Source of the DNA: Pseudomonas azadiae
Lineage (GTDB): Bacteria > Pseudomonadota > Gammaproteobacteria > Pseudomonadales > Pseudomonadaceae
Direction of reading: 5' to 3'
DNA length: 64,000 nt
NCBI RefSeq assembly: GCF_019145355.1
Contig: NZ_JAHSTY010000001.1
Span: forward strand, 1,116,001-1,180,000
Shown here: in pieces, positions 36,267-46,016 of the stretch
How the letters are laid out: each line of letters begins with the position of its first letter
Numbering within the stretch: the first letter of the stretch is position 1
The notes under the pieces: generated by a model
Told to the model about the DNA's origin: nothing
Database searches by the model: none
Seen by the model: only the letters and a program-made list of their open reading frames with translations
Made by a program: the position numbers and the translations under genes

Positions 36267-37976
36267 TTACAGGGGATCTTTTCTGCGGTAGGGGAACACA
36301 TCGATTACCTTGCCGGCGCGAATCGCCTCTTGCAGGCCTTTCCAGTAGTCCGCGTTGTACAACTCACCATGCAGCTCATCAAACAGCTTGCGCTGGCTGG
36401 CGTCGGCGAAAAGAAAAGGCGGGAACTCTTCCGGAAACACGTCCAGCGGGCCTATGGAGTACCAGGGTTCGCAGGCCATTTCATCCTCAGGGGTGCGCGG
36501 CGCGGGGATATGACGGAAGTTGGCTTCGGTGAGGTAGCAGATTTCGTCGTAGTCGTAGAACACCACACGGCCATGGCGGGTAACGCCGAAGTTTTTCAGC
36601 AGCATGTCACCGGGGAATATATTCGCCGCCGCCAACTGCTTGATCGCCAGGCCGTAGTCTTCCAGGGCTTCACGCACCTGGGCCGGGTTGGCGTTCTCGA
36701 GGTAGAGGTTGAGCGGCGTCATGCGCCGCTCGGTCCAGCAATGGCGGATCAGCACCGTATCGCCTTCCACCTCGACAGTGCCGGCAGCCACTTCCAGCAG
36801 TTCGGCCAGGCATTCGGGCTCGAATTTACTCAGGGGGAAGCGGAAGTCGGCGAACTCCTGGGTATCGGCCATGCGCCCGACCCGGTCGACGCTTTTGACC
36901 AGGCGATACTTCTCGATCACCGTGGCGCGGTTGACATTCTTGGAGGGTGAAAAGCGGTCCTTGATGATCTTGAACACGGTGTTGAAGCCCGGCAGGGTAA
37001 ATACGCTCATGACCATGCCGCGCACGCCGGGCGCCATGATGAATTGATCGTCGGTGCTGGCCAGGTGGTTGATCAGCGCGCGATAGAACTCTGACTTGCC
37101 ATGCTTGTAGAAGCCAATCGAGGTGTACAACTCGGCGATATGTTTACTGGGCAGGATGCGCTTGAGAAAGCCGATAAATTCCGCCGGCACCGGTACATCC
37201 ACCATGAAGTAGGAACGGGTGAACGAGAAGATGATCGACACGTCGGCTTCATCGGTGATCAGCGCGTCGATCTGGATGCCCTGCCCTTCGCGGTGCAGCA
37301 GTGGGATGACCAGCGGCCATTGTTCGTCGAGGGTATAAATGCGCCCCACCAGGTAGGCGCCCTTGTTGCGGTAAAGCACCGAGGAGAACAGCTCGACTTT
37401 AAGATCCGGGTCTTTACGGACCCAATCCGGCAGGTTTTCGCGCAGTTGCGCTTCGAGGCGGTGCAGGTCGGCGGGCAAATCGGCGTAGGGTTCGCTGAAC
37501 CTGAAGTCTGCAAAGACCTGCGCAAGCATGTCCGCAATGTTGCCGACCGGGGCATATGTGCGGGTTTGCGCCGCCCGCGCCCGGCGCAGGCTGGGCCGGG
37601 TGGTGTGGATGAACATGCAGCCATCGCTGATCAGGTCATGACTGAACAGGCCGCAGAAGATCGAGTTGTACCAGGTCTCGGACAATTCATCGTCCAAGCG
37701 CAGATCGATCAGGCGGATGTAGGCGCTTTTCACCAACGGCCAGCGATCAATATCAAGCAATGCGGCGGCATCGAAATGCGCACGCAGGCGCGTGGTCACT
37801 TCACCGACCTTTTCTTCATAGAGGTTGATCCGCGCCGCCGACGCCGCCTGGCCCTGTTGCCACTGAGCTTTTTCAAAACGCTCGCGGGCGCCATCGGTGA
37901 TCTGGCGGAAGTGCTCACGGTAATCATCAAAACCTTCGAGGATCATCCGGGCAATGGCGAGGGCGGACTGCGGCAT
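36267..37976 (-). CDS. aceK: Isocitrate dehydrogenase kinase/phosphatase
   Basis: The 569-residue protein has the AceK features: a regulatory N-terminal half, a nucleotide-binding loop in [16 protein letters not shown] near residue 315, and kinase-like motifs [20 protein letters not shown] near 455-475, with the DYDE acidic pair. It switches isocitrate flux between the TCA cycle and the glyoxylate shunt by phosphorylating and dephosphorylating isocitrate dehydrogenase. GAGG precedes the ATG at 37976; the longer frame is spurious. It is divergent from an EamA permease, with 121 bases between. Confidence 0.95.
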   Translation of the reverse strand: MPQSALAIARMILEGFDDYREHFRQITDGARERFEKAQWQQGQAASAARINLYEEKVGEVTTRLRAHFDAAALLDIDRWPLVKSAYIRLIDLRLDDELSETWYNSIFCGLFSHDLISDGCMFIHTTRPSLRRARAAQTRTYAPVGNIADMLAQVFADFRFSEPYADLPADLHRLEAQLRENLPDWVRKDPDLKVELFSSVLYRNKGAYLVGRIYTLDEQWPLVIPLLHREGQGIQIDALITDEADVSIIFSFTRSYFMVDVPVPAEFIGFLKRILPSKHIAELYTSIGFYKHGKSEFYRALINHLASTDDQFIMAPGVRGMVMSVFTLPGFNTVFKIIKDRFSPSKNVNRATVIEKYRLVKSVDRVGRMADTQEFADFRFPLSKFEPECLAELLEVAAGTVEVEGDTVLIRHCWTERRMTPLNLYLENANPAQVREALEDYGLAIKQLAAANIFPGDMLLKNFGVTRHGRVVFYDYDEICYLTEANFRHIPAPRTPEDEMACEPWYSIGPLDVFPEEFPPFLFADASQRKLFDELHGELYNADYWKGLQEAIRAGKVIDVFPYRRKDPL

Positions 37977-38097
37977 GCGGGAAACCTCGAACGGGCATCG
38001 GGAAGCCCTGAGCTTAGCCAGTATAGGGGGAGAAGGAGAAGGGGCATTTTTTGTGCGGCCCTGTACACTCGCCGCCTTATTGACCTGGGAGTGTTCC

Positions 38098-38982
38098 GTG
38101 AGACCTGTCGACACCCTGTACCTGCTGGGGCTCGCCGCCATCTGGGGCGCGAGCTTCCTGTTCATGCGCGTTATCGCGCCGGAGATCGGCACGCTGCCGA
38201 CGGCGTTTTTCCGTGTGTCGATCGCGGCCGCCGGGTTGCTGGTGATCCTGGCGGCGATGCGGGTGAGCTGGGATTTCCAGGGCAAGTTCAAGACGGTATT
38301 GCTGCTGGGGGTGATTAACTCCGGGATTCCCGCGACTATGTATTCGGTGGCGGCCCAAGTGCTGCCGGCAGGTTACTCGGCGATCTTCAACGCCACCACG
38401 CCATTGATGGGCGTGTTGATCGGCGGGCTGTTTTTCAGCGAGCGACTCACGCCGTCAAAAATCGCCGGTGTGTGCCTTGGCCTGTTCGGTGTGGGTGTGC
38501 TGACCCGCGCGGGGCCGGTGGCGTTTGACCTGGCATTGCTGATGGGTGCGCTGGCCTGTTTGCTGGCGACCACCTGCTATGGCTTTGCCGGGTTCCTTGC
38601 GCGGCGCTGGCTGGATCAGCGCGGAGGCTTGGACAGCCGTCTGTCAGCGCTGGGCAGTATGCTGGGCGCTACGTTATTCCTGCTGCCGTTCTTTGCCTAC
38701 AGCGCGATCAGCCAGCCGCCTGCCAGTTGGGGTGGGTGGCAGGTGTGGTTGTCGCTGCTGGGGCTGGGACTGATATGCACGGCGTTTGCCTACATCCTGT
38801 ACTTCCGCCTGCTGACGTCCATCGGACCGGTAAGGTCGATGACCGTGACCTTCATGATCCCGCCGTTCGGCGTACTCTGGGGCGCGTTGCTGCTGGACGA
38901 GCCGTTGTCCATGGCGCACGTGTATGGCGGGGCGTTTATTGCTGGGGCGCTGTGGCTGGTGTTGCGGCCGAAAAAACCGTAG
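38098..38982 (+). CDS. EamA-family (DMT) transporter
   Basis: The 294-residue inner-membrane protein has ten hydrophobic segments in two EamA repeats, beginning [20 protein letters not shown] and with a second repeat around [24 protein letters not shown] start with GGGAG upstream is used. The family exports or imports small metabolites; the substrate is not deducible. The gene is divergent from aceK. A short AT-rich region begins right after its stop. Confidence 0.82.
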   Translation: MRPVDTLYLLGLAAIWGASFLFMRVIAPEIGTLPTAFFRVSIAAAGLLVILAAMRVSWDFQGKFKTVLLLGVINSGIPATMYSVAAQVLPAGYSAIFNATTPLMGVLIGGLFFSERLTPSKIAGVCLGLFGVGVLTRAGPVAFDLALLMGALACLLATTCYGFAGFLARRWLDQRGGLDSRLSALGSMLGATLFLLPFFAYSAISQPPASWGGWQVWLSLLGLGLICTAFAYILYFRLLTSIGPVRSMTVTFMIPPFGVLWGALLLDEPLSMAHVYGGAFIAGALWLVLRPKKP

Positions 38983-39019
38983 CGAGCCCAACTTTCCAGA
39001 ACAATTTTTATAAATGAAA

Positions 39020-39058
39020 GTATTAAAACATGATTCTAATACCTGTCAACAATGACAG
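39020..39058. promoter_or_regulatory. Two abutting inverted repeats upstream of the AT-rich orphan gene
   Basis: GTATTA and TAATAC (11-base spacer, 39020-39042) are followed directly by CTGTCA and TGACAG (4-base spacer, 39043-39058). The second has a hairpin shape. Their position, 75 bases before the orphan gene start, fits operator or attenuation elements; no regulator is known. Confidence 0.45.
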
Positions 39059-39132
39059 TAGACGGCATTTCCCAGTGATGAATAATAAAGGGGCAGCAAT
39101 AGTAAAGACAGCACTCACACCGGGAGAATAAC

Positions 39133-39624
39133 ATGTCTAACAAAGATCTAAATGAACTCATCCATCGCAGTAACAAACAAACCACGCTTGCCACCGGCAC
39201 GATCGATATCACCAAAAATACTGGCCAACTTCAACTGCCAGACCCTAAGCGTCATGATTTCGAAAAACACATGGGCAACGATTTTTTTGAGACAACCTGG
39301 ATCGCTCGAAGGGTCGGAGTAGATTCGCAAACTTACAACTACCAAGCTATCGTGATCACATTCAAGGACAAATGCCTCGATGGCCCACTCCAAGTTAGCA
39401 ACTTTGGAGATGTAACAGTCACTTGGGCCTTGGTCATCAATAACATCATTAGGTCTTGGCATGCAGAAAGTGGCACCTTAAACCTCACATCTAATCGCAC
39501 ACTCGGACAGGAGCGCATTCACGGCGATTTCAAGGATTGCGAGATGGTTAACCAGCACGATACAACTCAACGCTTCTTTATGGCGGGCACTTATGATCTC
39601 AAGGATGTTAGCATTATCACCTGA
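39133..39624 (+). CDS. Orphan protein of 163 residues in an AT-rich island, function unknown
   Basis: The protein begins MSNKDLNELIHRSNKQTT, lacks a signal peptide, and shows alternating strands (e.g. YQAIVITFKDKCL, VTVTWALVINNIIRSW) that suggest a compact beta sandwich or barrel; two cysteines are far apart. GGGAG precedes the ATG. Base and codon use are clearly more AT-rich than the neighbours, and the upstream 150 bases are AT-rich as well, which suggests transfer. I do not recognise a family; a secreted-effector or immunity role cannot be argued from what is visible. Confidence 0.65.
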   Translation: MSNKDLNELIHRSNKQTTLATGTIDITKNTGQLQLPDPKRHDFEKHMGNDFFETTWIARRVGVDSQTYNYQAIVITFKDKCLDGPLQVSNFGDVTVTWALVINNIIRSWHAESGTLNLTSNRTLGQERIHGDFKDCEMVNQHDTTQRFFMAGTYDLKDVSIIT

Positions 39625-39659
39625 CACGTACTCCCCATAACCCCCTCAACCGTTAACCA

Positions 39660-39806
39660 TCAGCCAAGAAAAGAAGTTTGTGACTTAAGCACTGAAGAGC
39701 CGTTCATTAAGGGGTGAAGTAGGGTTCCCGCCAGCCAATCCGCCACGATGCTGGCGAGCCAGAAGCCGTCGGCGGGCCGGGGCCAGGCCTGCAGAAAACG
39801 CTTCAT
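39660..39806 (-). pseudogene. Short hydrophobic reading frame, possible truncated gene
   Basis: A 48-residue frame begins MKRFLQAWPRPADGFWLASI and continues hydrophobic and tryptophan-rich before entering the AT-rich island, where it stops. The abrupt end looks like an N-terminal gene stub truncated by the island. There is no convincing ribosome site, so it may also be chance coding. The function is unknown. Confidence 0.3.
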
Positions 39807-39853
39807 TGGGTTCGGGATGGCTCAGGGTAAGCAGAGGGTATGGAGCCCTTGCA

Positions 39854-39880
39854 AGGCGGCGCCACCGTGTGGCGCCGCCT
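39854..39880. terminator. GC-rich hairpin, possible terminator
   Basis: A 12-base perfect stem (AGGCGGCGCCAC/GTGGCGCCGCCT) with a 3-base loop lies 35 bases beyond the EamA gene stop (39915). It lacks a T run in either direction, so it may be a pausing or protective element and not an intrinsic terminator. Confidence 0.4.
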
Positions 39881-39914
39881 CATGCCGAAAAAATGCAGTT
39901 TTTTTTATAGGCTG

Positions 39915-40799
39915 CTATGCAGCCCGGCTCGGTGCACGCCCGCTCACAGCAAACACAAACGCCAATCCGATGATGATTAACCCCATCCCCAACAGGCTCA
40001 GCACGGCGAGCTTGTTGCCAAAGATCAGGTAGTCCATCACCGCCGTCACCGCCGGCACCAGGTAAAACAGACTGGTGACATTCACCAGGTTGCCCCGGGC
40101 GATCAGGCGGTACAGCAACAGCGTTGCCAGCACCGACACCACCAGCCCCATCCACAGCACCGGCAGGTAAAAACCGCTGCTGTGCTCAAAATGGAACGGC
40201 TGGAACGGCACAAACACCGAACACAGCAACAGCCCGGCCAGGTACTGCACCGGCAGCGTGCCCAAGGGGTTGTCGGTGATGCGCTTCTGCATGATCGAGC
40301 CGAAGGTCATGCTTGCCAGGGCCAGTAGCCCGAATACCATCCCCGCCAGGGACATGCCGGACAAACCGATGCCCTGATAGACCACCATGATCAACCCCGC
40401 CAACCCAAGGCCCAGGCCGAACAAACGGCTGAACGAGCGCTGACGCTCCATCAGCACCACGGTGAGGATCGGCTGGACGCCCATGATAGTTGCCATCATG
40501 CCAGGGGTGACTTTGAGGTCCAGGGCGAGCAGATAGAAAATCTGATACGCCCCCAACAATACCAAGCCGGTCGCCGCTGCATACAACATGGGCTTGCCGG
40601 GACGCGGCGGTTTCAGCTTGAGGATCGGTGCGAGCACCACCAGGCCCGCGAGGGCGATGGCAAAACGAATCAACAAAAAGGCAAAGGGCGAAGCATGGGC
40701 CAGGCCCAACTTGGAGAAAATCGCCCCGCTGCTCCACAGCAAGACAAACAGGCTCGTCGAGGCCGCCGCGGCCACGGAGTGTTTCGAAAAAACAGACAT
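39915..40799 (-). CDS. EamA-family (DMT) transporter
   Basis: The 294-residue protein has ten membrane segments, with FVLLWSSGAIFSKLGLAHAS at the start of the first EamA repeat and GNLVNVTSLFYLVPAVTAVM in the second. This pattern fits general metabolite exporters of the family. AGGTGG precedes the ATG at 40799. A terminator-like hairpin with T run lies just before the ribosome site in the same orientation, which suggests attenuation of this gene. No functional partner adjoins it. Confidence 0.82.
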   Translation of the reverse strand: MSVFSKHSVAAAASTSLFVLLWSSGAIFSKLGLAHASPFAFLLIRFAIALAGLVVLAPILKLKPPRPGKPMLYAAATGLVLLGAYQIFYLLALDLKVTPGMMATIMGVQPILTVVLMERQRSFSRLFGLGLGLAGLIMVVYQGIGLSGMSLAGMVFGLLALASMTFGSIMQKRITDNPLGTLPVQYLAGLLLCSVFVPFQPFHFEHSSGFYLPVLWMGLVVSVLATLLLYRLIARGNLVNVTSLFYLVPAVTAVMDYLIFGNKLAVLSLLGMGLIIIGLAFVFAVSGRAPSRAA

Positions 40800-40820
40800 G
40801 GATACCACCTGTAATCAGGC

Positions 40821-40866
40821 AAAAAAAGCCGATTCAGCAGTTGCTGAAACTCAGTAGGTTTTTTTC
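40821..40866. terminator. Hairpin with T runs in the leader of the EamA gene
   Basis: TTCAGCA/TGCTGAA (loop 2 bases) has T-rich tracts on both strands, so it can act in either direction. On the minus strand it sits about 25 bases ahead of the EamA gene start, inside its presumed leader. It could be an attenuator or simply an insulator. Confidence 0.6.
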
Positions 40867-40897
40867 AGGCGGGCAGACGGGCACAGCAATCAGCTGA

Positions 40898-41062
40898 TCA
40901 GCCCGAAAAGCCAACACCCGGCGGTGATACGACTGCGTACACCGGCGTGCTACTGACAGGTGGGGGGTAGTGACTGATCTGCGCAGGCTGCCGGTTCCCG
41001 CACGGCACGACCACAGCGTTGGACGCTGAATCGACTACCGCTATGCGCTGGAAAGCTGGCAT
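40898..41062 (-). CDS. Possible small proline-rich leader ORF, 54 residues
   Basis: The frame starts MPAFQRIAVVDSASNAVVV and ends in a proline/tyrosine-rich tail (PPPVSSTPVYAVVSPPGVG). It stays open well beyond its start, yet no good ribosome site is seen. Its position upstream of the terminator-like hairpin would suit a leader peptide of the EamA gene, but coding is uncertain. Confidence 0.25.
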   Translation of the reverse strand: MPAFQRIAVVDSASNAVVVPCGNRQPAQISHYPPPVSSTPVYAVVSPPGVGFSG

Positions 41063-41271
41063 GGGCTGATCTTGTGTGAAGGATGAAGAGGTCTGGACTA
41101 TAACCAGCCGTTGGTACGTTTTGCAAACACTTAACCCACGCGCTGTGCGTGGACGCGTTTTCATGTGGGCCCTGCAGGGCTGGTCGCTATAATGCCGCGC
41201 GGATTTTTTCCAAGGTCTGTCCATGATGGCTGTGAGTGCTCATTGACCGGCCGATTGTTGCAAAAATAAGT

Positions 41272-41298
41272 TAAATAAAAGCGTATTCCGGCCGACAA
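41272..41298 (+). promoter_or_regulatory. Sigma-28 (FliA) promoter of aer
   Basis: TAAATAAA is followed after exactly 11 bases by GCCGACAA. The FliA consensus is TAAAGTTT, 11 bases, GCCGATAA, so the -35 core TAAA and seven of eight -10 bases match with ideal spacing. It ends 29 bases before the aer start. It would tie aerotaxis receptor synthesis to the flagellar cascade. Confidence 0.75.
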
Positions 41299-41327
41299 CC
41301 CCTGAAAGCCTTGCGGATTGAACAATC

Positions 41328-42893
41328 ATGCGTAATAACCAGCCCGTTACCCAGCGCGAACGTACCTTCCCCGCTCAGCAACGGTTGATCTCCACCACAG
41401 ATGCCAAGGGCGTGATCACCTACTGTAACGACGCGTTTGTCGAGATCAGTGGGTACACCCGCGACGAACTGGTCCGTGCCCCGCACAACCTGGTGCGGCA
41501 CCCGGATGTTCCGGCGGCGGTGTTCGCGCACATGTGGTCCACGCTCAAACAAGGCTTGCCATGGATGGGCATTGTCAAGAATCGCTGCAAGACCGGTGAT
41601 CACTACTGGGTTAACGCCTATGTGACCCCGGTCTTCGAAGGCAACCAGGTGGTCGGCTACGAATCGGTGCGCATCAAGCCCTCCGCCGAGCAGATCCGTC
41701 GTGCCGAAGCGCTCTACCGACGCATCAACCAGGGCAAGTCGGCGATTCCCCAGCGGGACAAATGGTTGCCGGTGTTGCAGGACTGGCTGCCGTTTATCCT
41801 GATCAGCCAGTTGAGCTTCATGATCGGCGCCACGCTGACCTCGCAATGGGGCTTTGCCCTGGCGGCGGGGCTGTCGGTACCGCTCGGCCTGCTGGGCCTG
41901 AGCTGGCAGCAGCGCGGCCTCAAGCGCCTGTTGCGCCTGGCCGAGCAGACCACCTCCGACCCGCTGATCGCGCAGATGTACACCGACAGCCGTGGTGCCC
42001 AGGCGCGGCTGGAGATGTCGATCCTCAGCCAGGAAGCCCGCCTGAAGACCTGCCTCACGCGCTTGCAGGACACCGCCGAACACCTCAACGCCCAGGCCGC
42101 GCAGTCCAACACCCTGGCGCATAACAGCTCCAGCGGCCTGGAACGCCAGCGCGTGGAAACCGAGCAGGTGGCCACCGCGGTCAACCAGATGGCGGCCACC
42201 ACCCAGGAAGTCGCCAGCCACGTGCAGCGCACCGCCGATGCGACCCAGGAGGCCAACCGCCTGACGGGTCGCGGCCGCGATATCGCCGGGGAAACCCGCG
42301 AGGCGATCCAGCGTTTGTCCGTTGCGGTGGGTGAAACCGGCGTGACCGTGACCCAACTGGCCAAGGACAGCGATGAAATCGGCGGCGTGGTCGACGTGAT
42401 CAAAGGCATCGCCGACCAGACCAACCTGCTGGCGCTCAACGCCGCGATTGAGGCGGCGCGTGCCGGCGAGATGGGCCGCGGCTTTGCCGTGGTCGCTGAC
42501 GAAGTGCGTCAACTGGCGCAACGCACTGCCGAATCGACCGGGCAGATCCATGCCCTGATCGCCAAGCTGCAGCAGACGGCTGCCGCTGCCGTACAAACCA
42601 TGGACGCCGGGCATCGCCAGGCCGAAGAAGGCGTGGCACGGGTGATGGAGGCGGACCAGGCGCTGGTGGGCATCAGCGAAGCGGTGGCGCACATCACCGA
42701 CATGACCACCCAGATCGCGGCGGCAACCGAAGAGCAAAGCTCGGTGGCCGAAGAAATCAGCCGTAACATCAGCACCATTGCGCTGTTGGCGGACCAGACG
42801 TCGGAACAGGCAATGAGCTCGGCGCAGTTGAGTGAAGAGCTGACGCATACCGCCAATACCCAGTATTCGCTGGTGGAGCGGTTTAACCGGTAG
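41328..42893 (+). CDS. aer: PAS-domain aerotaxis receptor (Aer-type methyl-accepting protein)
   Basis: The 521-residue protein has an N-terminal PAS domain (residues about 15-120) with the FAD-binding-type phrase [20 protein letters not shown] and [13 protein letters not shown]. It has two membrane segments near 155-200 and a chemotaxis signalling domain with the hairpin-tip sequence [20 protein letters not shown]. Aer reports redox state to CheA and steers cells to favourable oxygen. It sits beside the cbb3 oxidase genes and has a sigma-28 promoter. Confidence 0.92.
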   Translation: MRNNQPVTQRERTFPAQQRLISTTDAKGVITYCNDAFVEISGYTRDELVRAPHNLVRHPDVPAAVFAHMWSTLKQGLPWMGIVKNRCKTGDHYWVNAYVTPVFEGNQVVGYESVRIKPSAEQIRRAEALYRRINQGKSAIPQRDKWLPVLQDWLPFILISQLSFMIGATLTSQWGFALAAGLSVPLGLLGLSWQQRGLKRLLRLAEQTTSDPLIAQMYTDSRGAQARLEMSILSQEARLKTCLTRLQDTAEHLNAQAAQSNTLAHNSSSGLERQRVETEQVATAVNQMAATTQEVASHVQRTADATQEANRLTGRGRDIAGETREAIQRLSVAVGETGVTVTQLAKDSDEIGGVVDVIKGIADQTNLLALNAAIEAARAGEMGRGFAVVADEVRQLAQRTAESTGQIHALIAKLQQTAAAAVQTMDAGHRQAEEGVARVMEADQALVGISEAVAHITDMTTQIAAATEEQSSVAEEISRNISTIALLADQTSEQAMSSAQLSEELTHTANTQYSLVERFNR

Positions 42894-42894
42894 A

Positions 42895-42985
42895 CCGCTT
42901 TCGCGAGCAAGTCGAATCGTCGCACCGCCGCCCCCACATTTTGACGTGTGAACCCACTCGAATGTGGGAGCTGGCTTGCCTGCGA
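42895..42985. repeat. Two REP half elements of different types
   Basis: A damaged right-half element (42895-42942, CGCTTTCGCGAGCAAGTCG, ending in CCCCCACA) is followed by a left half TGTGGGAGCTGGCTTGCCTG at 42964. Their partners are missing. Confidence 0.65.
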
Positions 42986-42988
42986 TGG

Positions 42989-43185
42989 GCATAGGTATCT
43001 ACACATTTTTGTAGTGAGCGGGCTTGTCCCGCGCTGGGTGGCGAAGCCGCCCCAATAAAGACACCGCGCAGTTTCAGACAAACTCAATCCGCCTGGTTTG
43101 GGGCCGCTTCGCCACCCAGCGCGGGACAAGCCCGCTCACTACACGGAGATTTGTCAGCCTCTGAAAATTGTGTAGATACCTATGC
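42989..43185. repeat. Nested palindrome: complete REP inside a second inverted repeat
   Basis: The outer arms GCATAGGTATCTACACA (42989-43005) and its exact complement (43169-43185) enclose a full TGTAGTGAGCGGG-type REP pair (43010-43143). The whole stretch would fold into one very long hairpin. It fills the gap between aer and the convergent hydrolase gene. Confidence 0.85.
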
Positions 43186-43197
43186 TGCGATGGGGCC

Positions 43198-43890
43198 CTA
43201 AAGGCTTGCAATAAACCCAGCCACTTTCACCGCCGCCGCCTCAAGATGCTGCTCATGACTGAACCCTGAAGCCTGCAACGGCTTCAAGTCATGATCCCCC
43301 GCCACCAGCCACATCACTTCGATGCTCGGCGACAGCGCATACGCCTGCACCGCCGCGCGATTGCCCAGCGCATCACGCTCGCCTTGCACAATCAACGTCG
43401 GCGTCTGCAACCCGGCGAGATGTTCGACCCGTTGTTTTTCCGGCTTGCCCACGGCATAGAACGGATACCCCAGGCACACCAGCCCATCGGCATGTAGCTC
43501 GTCGGCGAGCAAACTGGCCATGCGCCCGCCCATCGACTTGCCACCAACGGCCAGCTTGCCCGCGACATGACGTCGCACTTCGGCATACACCTCGCGCCAC
43601 GCTTGCAGCAGTTTCGGCGCCGGGTTGGGCGGGCGCTTGCCGCCGTCTGCGCGGCGTTGGGCCATGTACGGAAACTCGAAGCGCAACACGTTCACGCCAT
43701 GCCCGGCAAGGCGTGCAGCCATGTCATTCATGAAGACTGAATCCATCGGTGCACCGGCGCCGTGGGCCAGGATCAGCGTGACGGCTTCGCCCGCTCGCTT
43801 GCCCGACGCGACATCCCACAGCCACCCGTGTTCCCGCGCACGCTGCGCCCATTGATCCCCGTCAATACTGGCCTTGTGCTCTTTGCCCAT
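43198..43890 (-). CDS. Alpha/beta-family hydrolase (KANL3/Tex30-like)
   Basis: The 230-residue protein has [16 protein letters not shown] near residue 40, the nucleophile region [15 protein letters not shown] near 115, an acid region [12 protein letters not shown] near 165, and the catalytic histidine in AGDHDLKP near 195. GAGG precedes the ATG at 43890. The substrate is unknown. It is divergent from the first ccoN, with 79 bases between the starts. The ANR box for that operon lies in codons 9-13 of this gene, so ANR binding could affect it. Confidence 0.82.
   Translation of the reverse strand: MGKEHKASIDGDQWAQRAREHGWLWDVASGKRAGEAVTLILAHGAGAPMDSVFMNDMAARLAGHGVNVLRFEFPYMAQRRADGGKRPPNPAPKLLQAWREVYAEVRRHVAGKLAVGGKSMGGRMASLLADELHADGLVCLGYPFYAVGKPEKQRVEHLAGLQTPTLIVQGERDALGNRAAVQAYALSPSIEVMWLVAGDHDLKPLQASGFSHEQHLEAAAVKVAGFIASL
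43852..43865 (+). promoter_or_regulatory. Perfect ANR box for the first cbb3 oxidase operon
   Basis: TTGATCCCCGTCAA matches the Pseudomonas ANR consensus TTGAT-N4-(A/G)TCAA at all positions. Centred at 43858.5, it places a class II start near 43900, about 70 bases ahead of ccoN. It lies within the 5' coding region of the divergent hydrolase. Confidence 0.85.
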
Positions 43891-43969
43891 GCTTGCCTCG
43901 CTTTTTAGTCTGCCTATAACTCCAGCCCAAGTGCCGCATCTGCTTGGGTTGAACCGTGGATGGGGAACC

Positions 43970-45394
43970 ATGAACACTACTTTAAGTACCGCCTATAACT
44001 ACAAGGTGGTCCGCCAATTCGCCATTATGACGGTGGTGTGGGGCATCGTCGGCATGGGGCTCGGGGTTTTTCTCGCCGCCCAATTGGTCTGGCCTGCACT
44101 CAATTTCGATTTGCCCTGGACCAGCTTCGGGCGCCTGCGGCCGCTGCACACCAACGCGGTGATCTTCGCCTTCGGCGGCTGCGCACTGTTTGCCAGCTCC
44201 TTCTACTCGGTGCAACGCACCTGCCAGACCCAGCTGTTCGCGCCCAAACTGGCGGCGTTCTGCTTCTGGGGCTGGCAGCTGGTGATCCTGCTGGCCGCGA
44301 TCAGCCTGCCGCTGGGCTACACCAGTTCCAAGGAGTACGCAGAGCTGGAATGGCCGATCGACATTCTGATCACCATTGTCTGGGTGGCCTACGCCATCGT
44401 GTTCTTCGGCACTGTGGCCAAGCGCAATACCAAGCACATCTATGTCGGCAACTGGTTCTTCGGCGGGTTCATCCTCACCGTGGCGATCCTGCATATCGTC
44501 AACAACCTGGAAATCCCGGTCAGCCTGACCAAGTCCTACTCCCTCTACGGCGGTGCGACGGATGCCATGGTGCAGTGGTGGTATGGGCACAACGCGGTAG
44601 GCTTTTTCCTCACCGCCGGTTTCCTCGGCATGATGTATTACTTCGTGCCGAAGCAGGCCGAGCGTCCGGTGTATTCCTATCGCTTGTCCATCGTGCATTT
44701 CTGGGCATTGATCACCCTGTACATCTGGGCAGGCCCGCATCACCTGCATTACACCGCGCTGCCGGACTGGGCGCAGTCCCTGGGCATGGTGATGTCACTG
44801 GTCCTGCTGGCACCGAGCTGGGGCGGCATGATCAACGGCATGATGACGCTGTCGGGCGCCTGGCATAAATTGCGCAGCGACCCGATCCTGCGCTTCCTCG
44901 TGGTCTCGCTGGCGTTCTACGGCATGTCGACCTTCGAAGGCCCGATGATGGCGATCAAGACCGTCAACTCGCTGTCCCACTACACCGACTGGACCATCGG
45001 CCACGTACACGCCGGCGCCCTCGGTTGGGTGGCGATGATCTCCATCGGCGCGCTGTACCACATGATCCCCAAAGTTTTCGGCCGCGAGCAGATGCACAGC
45101 CTCGGCCTGATCAACGCGCACTTCTGGCTGGCGACCATCGGCACCGTGCTCTACATCGCCTCGATGTGGGTCAACGGCATCGCCCAGGGCCTGATGTGGC
45201 GTGCGATCAACGAAGACGGCACCTTGACCTACTCCTTCGTCGAAACCCTGGTGGCCAGTCACCCTGGCTTCATCGTGCGGCTGGTGGGCGGTGCGATCTT
45301 CCTCAGCGGCATGTTCCTGATGGCTTACAACACGTGGCGCACCGTGCGTTCGGCACAGCCCGTCGAAGCCGTCCCTGTCGCGCAGCTGGCCTGA
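43970..45394 (+). CDS. ccoN: cbb3-type cytochrome c oxidase subunit I (first copy)
   Basis: The 474-residue subunit has about 12 membrane segments and the heme-copper ligands: His in [14 protein letters not shown], the active-site region [10 protein letters not shown], the CuB pair in WAGPHHLHY, and HVHAGALGW for heme ligation. It is the catalytic subunit reducing O2 with high affinity. GGGGA precedes the ATG. It starts the aer-proximal operon NOQP, which by order corresponds to the ANR-induced cco-2 of P. aeruginosa. The protein is nearly identical over long stretches to the second copy. Confidence 0.95.
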   Translation: MNTTLSTAYNYKVVRQFAIMTVVWGIVGMGLGVFLAAQLVWPALNFDLPWTSFGRLRPLHTNAVIFAFGGCALFASSFYSVQRTCQTQLFAPKLAAFCFWGWQLVILLAAISLPLGYTSSKEYAELEWPIDILITIVWVAYAIVFFGTVAKRNTKHIYVGNWFFGGFILTVAILHIVNNLEIPVSLTKSYSLYGGATDAMVQWWYGHNAVGFFLTAGFLGMMYYFVPKQAERPVYSYRLSIVHFWALITLYIWAGPHHLHYTALPDWAQSLGMVMSLVLLAPSWGGMINGMMTLSGAWHKLRSDPILRFLVVSLAFYGMSTFEGPMMAIKTVNSLSHYTDWTIGHVHAGALGWVAMISIGALYHMIPKVFGREQMHSLGLINAHFWLATIGTVLYIASMWVNGIAQGLMWRAINEDGTLTYSFVETLVASHPGFIVRLVGGAIFLSGMFLMAYNTWRTVRSAQPVEAVPVAQLA

Positions 45395-45404
45395 GGAGTC
45401 TGTG

Positions 45405-46013
45405 ATGAAACACGAAACGATTGAAAAGAACGTCGGCCTGCTGATGCTGCTCATGGTGCTTGCCGTGAGCATCGGCGGCCTGACCCAGATCGTCCCGCTG
45501 TTCTTCCAGGACGTGACCAACAAGCCGGTGGAAGGCATGAAGCCCTACACCGCGCTGCAACTGGAAGGCCGTGATATCTACATCCGCGAAGGCTGCGTGC
45601 AGTGCCACTCGCAGATGATCCGTCCGTTCCGCGCCGAAACCGAGCGCTATGGCCATTACTCGGTCGCCGGTGAAAGCGTGTGGGACCACCCCTTTCTGTG
45701 GGGCTCCAAGCGTACCGGGCCGGACCTGGCGCGCGTCGGCGCGCGTTACTCGGACGACTGGCACCGCGCGCACTTGTACAACCCGCGCAACGTGGTGCCC
45801 GAGTCGAAAATGCCGGCCTACCCCTGGCTGGTCACCGCCGCCGTCGACAACAGCCACACCGAGACCAAGTTGAAAGTGATGCGCACCCTTGGCGTGCCCT
45901 ACACCGACGACGACATCACGGGCGCCGTCGCCAGCCTCAAGGGCAAGACCGAGATGGACGCGCTGGTCGCGTACCTGCAAGTGCTCGGCACCGCCATCAA
46001 AAGCAAGAGGTGA
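45405..46013 (+). CDS. ccoO: cbb3 oxidase subunit II, mono-heme cytochrome c (first copy)
   Basis: The 202-residue protein has an N-terminal membrane anchor ([20 protein letters not shown]) and a periplasmic cytochrome c domain with the heme motif CVQCH near residue 66 and a methionine ligand candidate in ESKMPAYPW. It passes electrons from CcoP toward CcoN. It starts 10 bases after ccoN with GAGGAG upstream; a GTG one codon earlier is an alternative. Confidence 0.94.
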   Translation: MKHETIEKNVGLLMLLMVLAVSIGGLTQIVPLFFQDVTNKPVEGMKPYTALQLEGRDIYIREGCVQCHSQMIRPFRAETERYGHYSVAGESVWDHPFLWGSKRTGPDLARVGARYSDDWHRAHLYNPRNVVPESKMPAYPWLVTAAVDNSHTETKLKVMRTLGVPYTDDDITGAVASLKGKTEMDALVAYLQVLGTAIKSKR

Positions 46014-46016
46014 GCC

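Noticed and set aside
34539..36950. An 803-codon frame on the plus strand
   Set aside because: It is antisense to hrpA and aceK and crosses the gap between them, with no family features.
37977..38291. N-terminal extension of aceK by 105 residues
   Set aside because: The extension overlaps the divergent permease gene and is not AceK-like; a good ribosome site precedes the ATG at 37976.
43970..43983. ANR box directly in the short gap before the first ccoN
   Set aside because: No TTGAT-N4-ATCAA-like sequence occurs in the 79-base gap; the real box is further upstream in the hydrolase gene.
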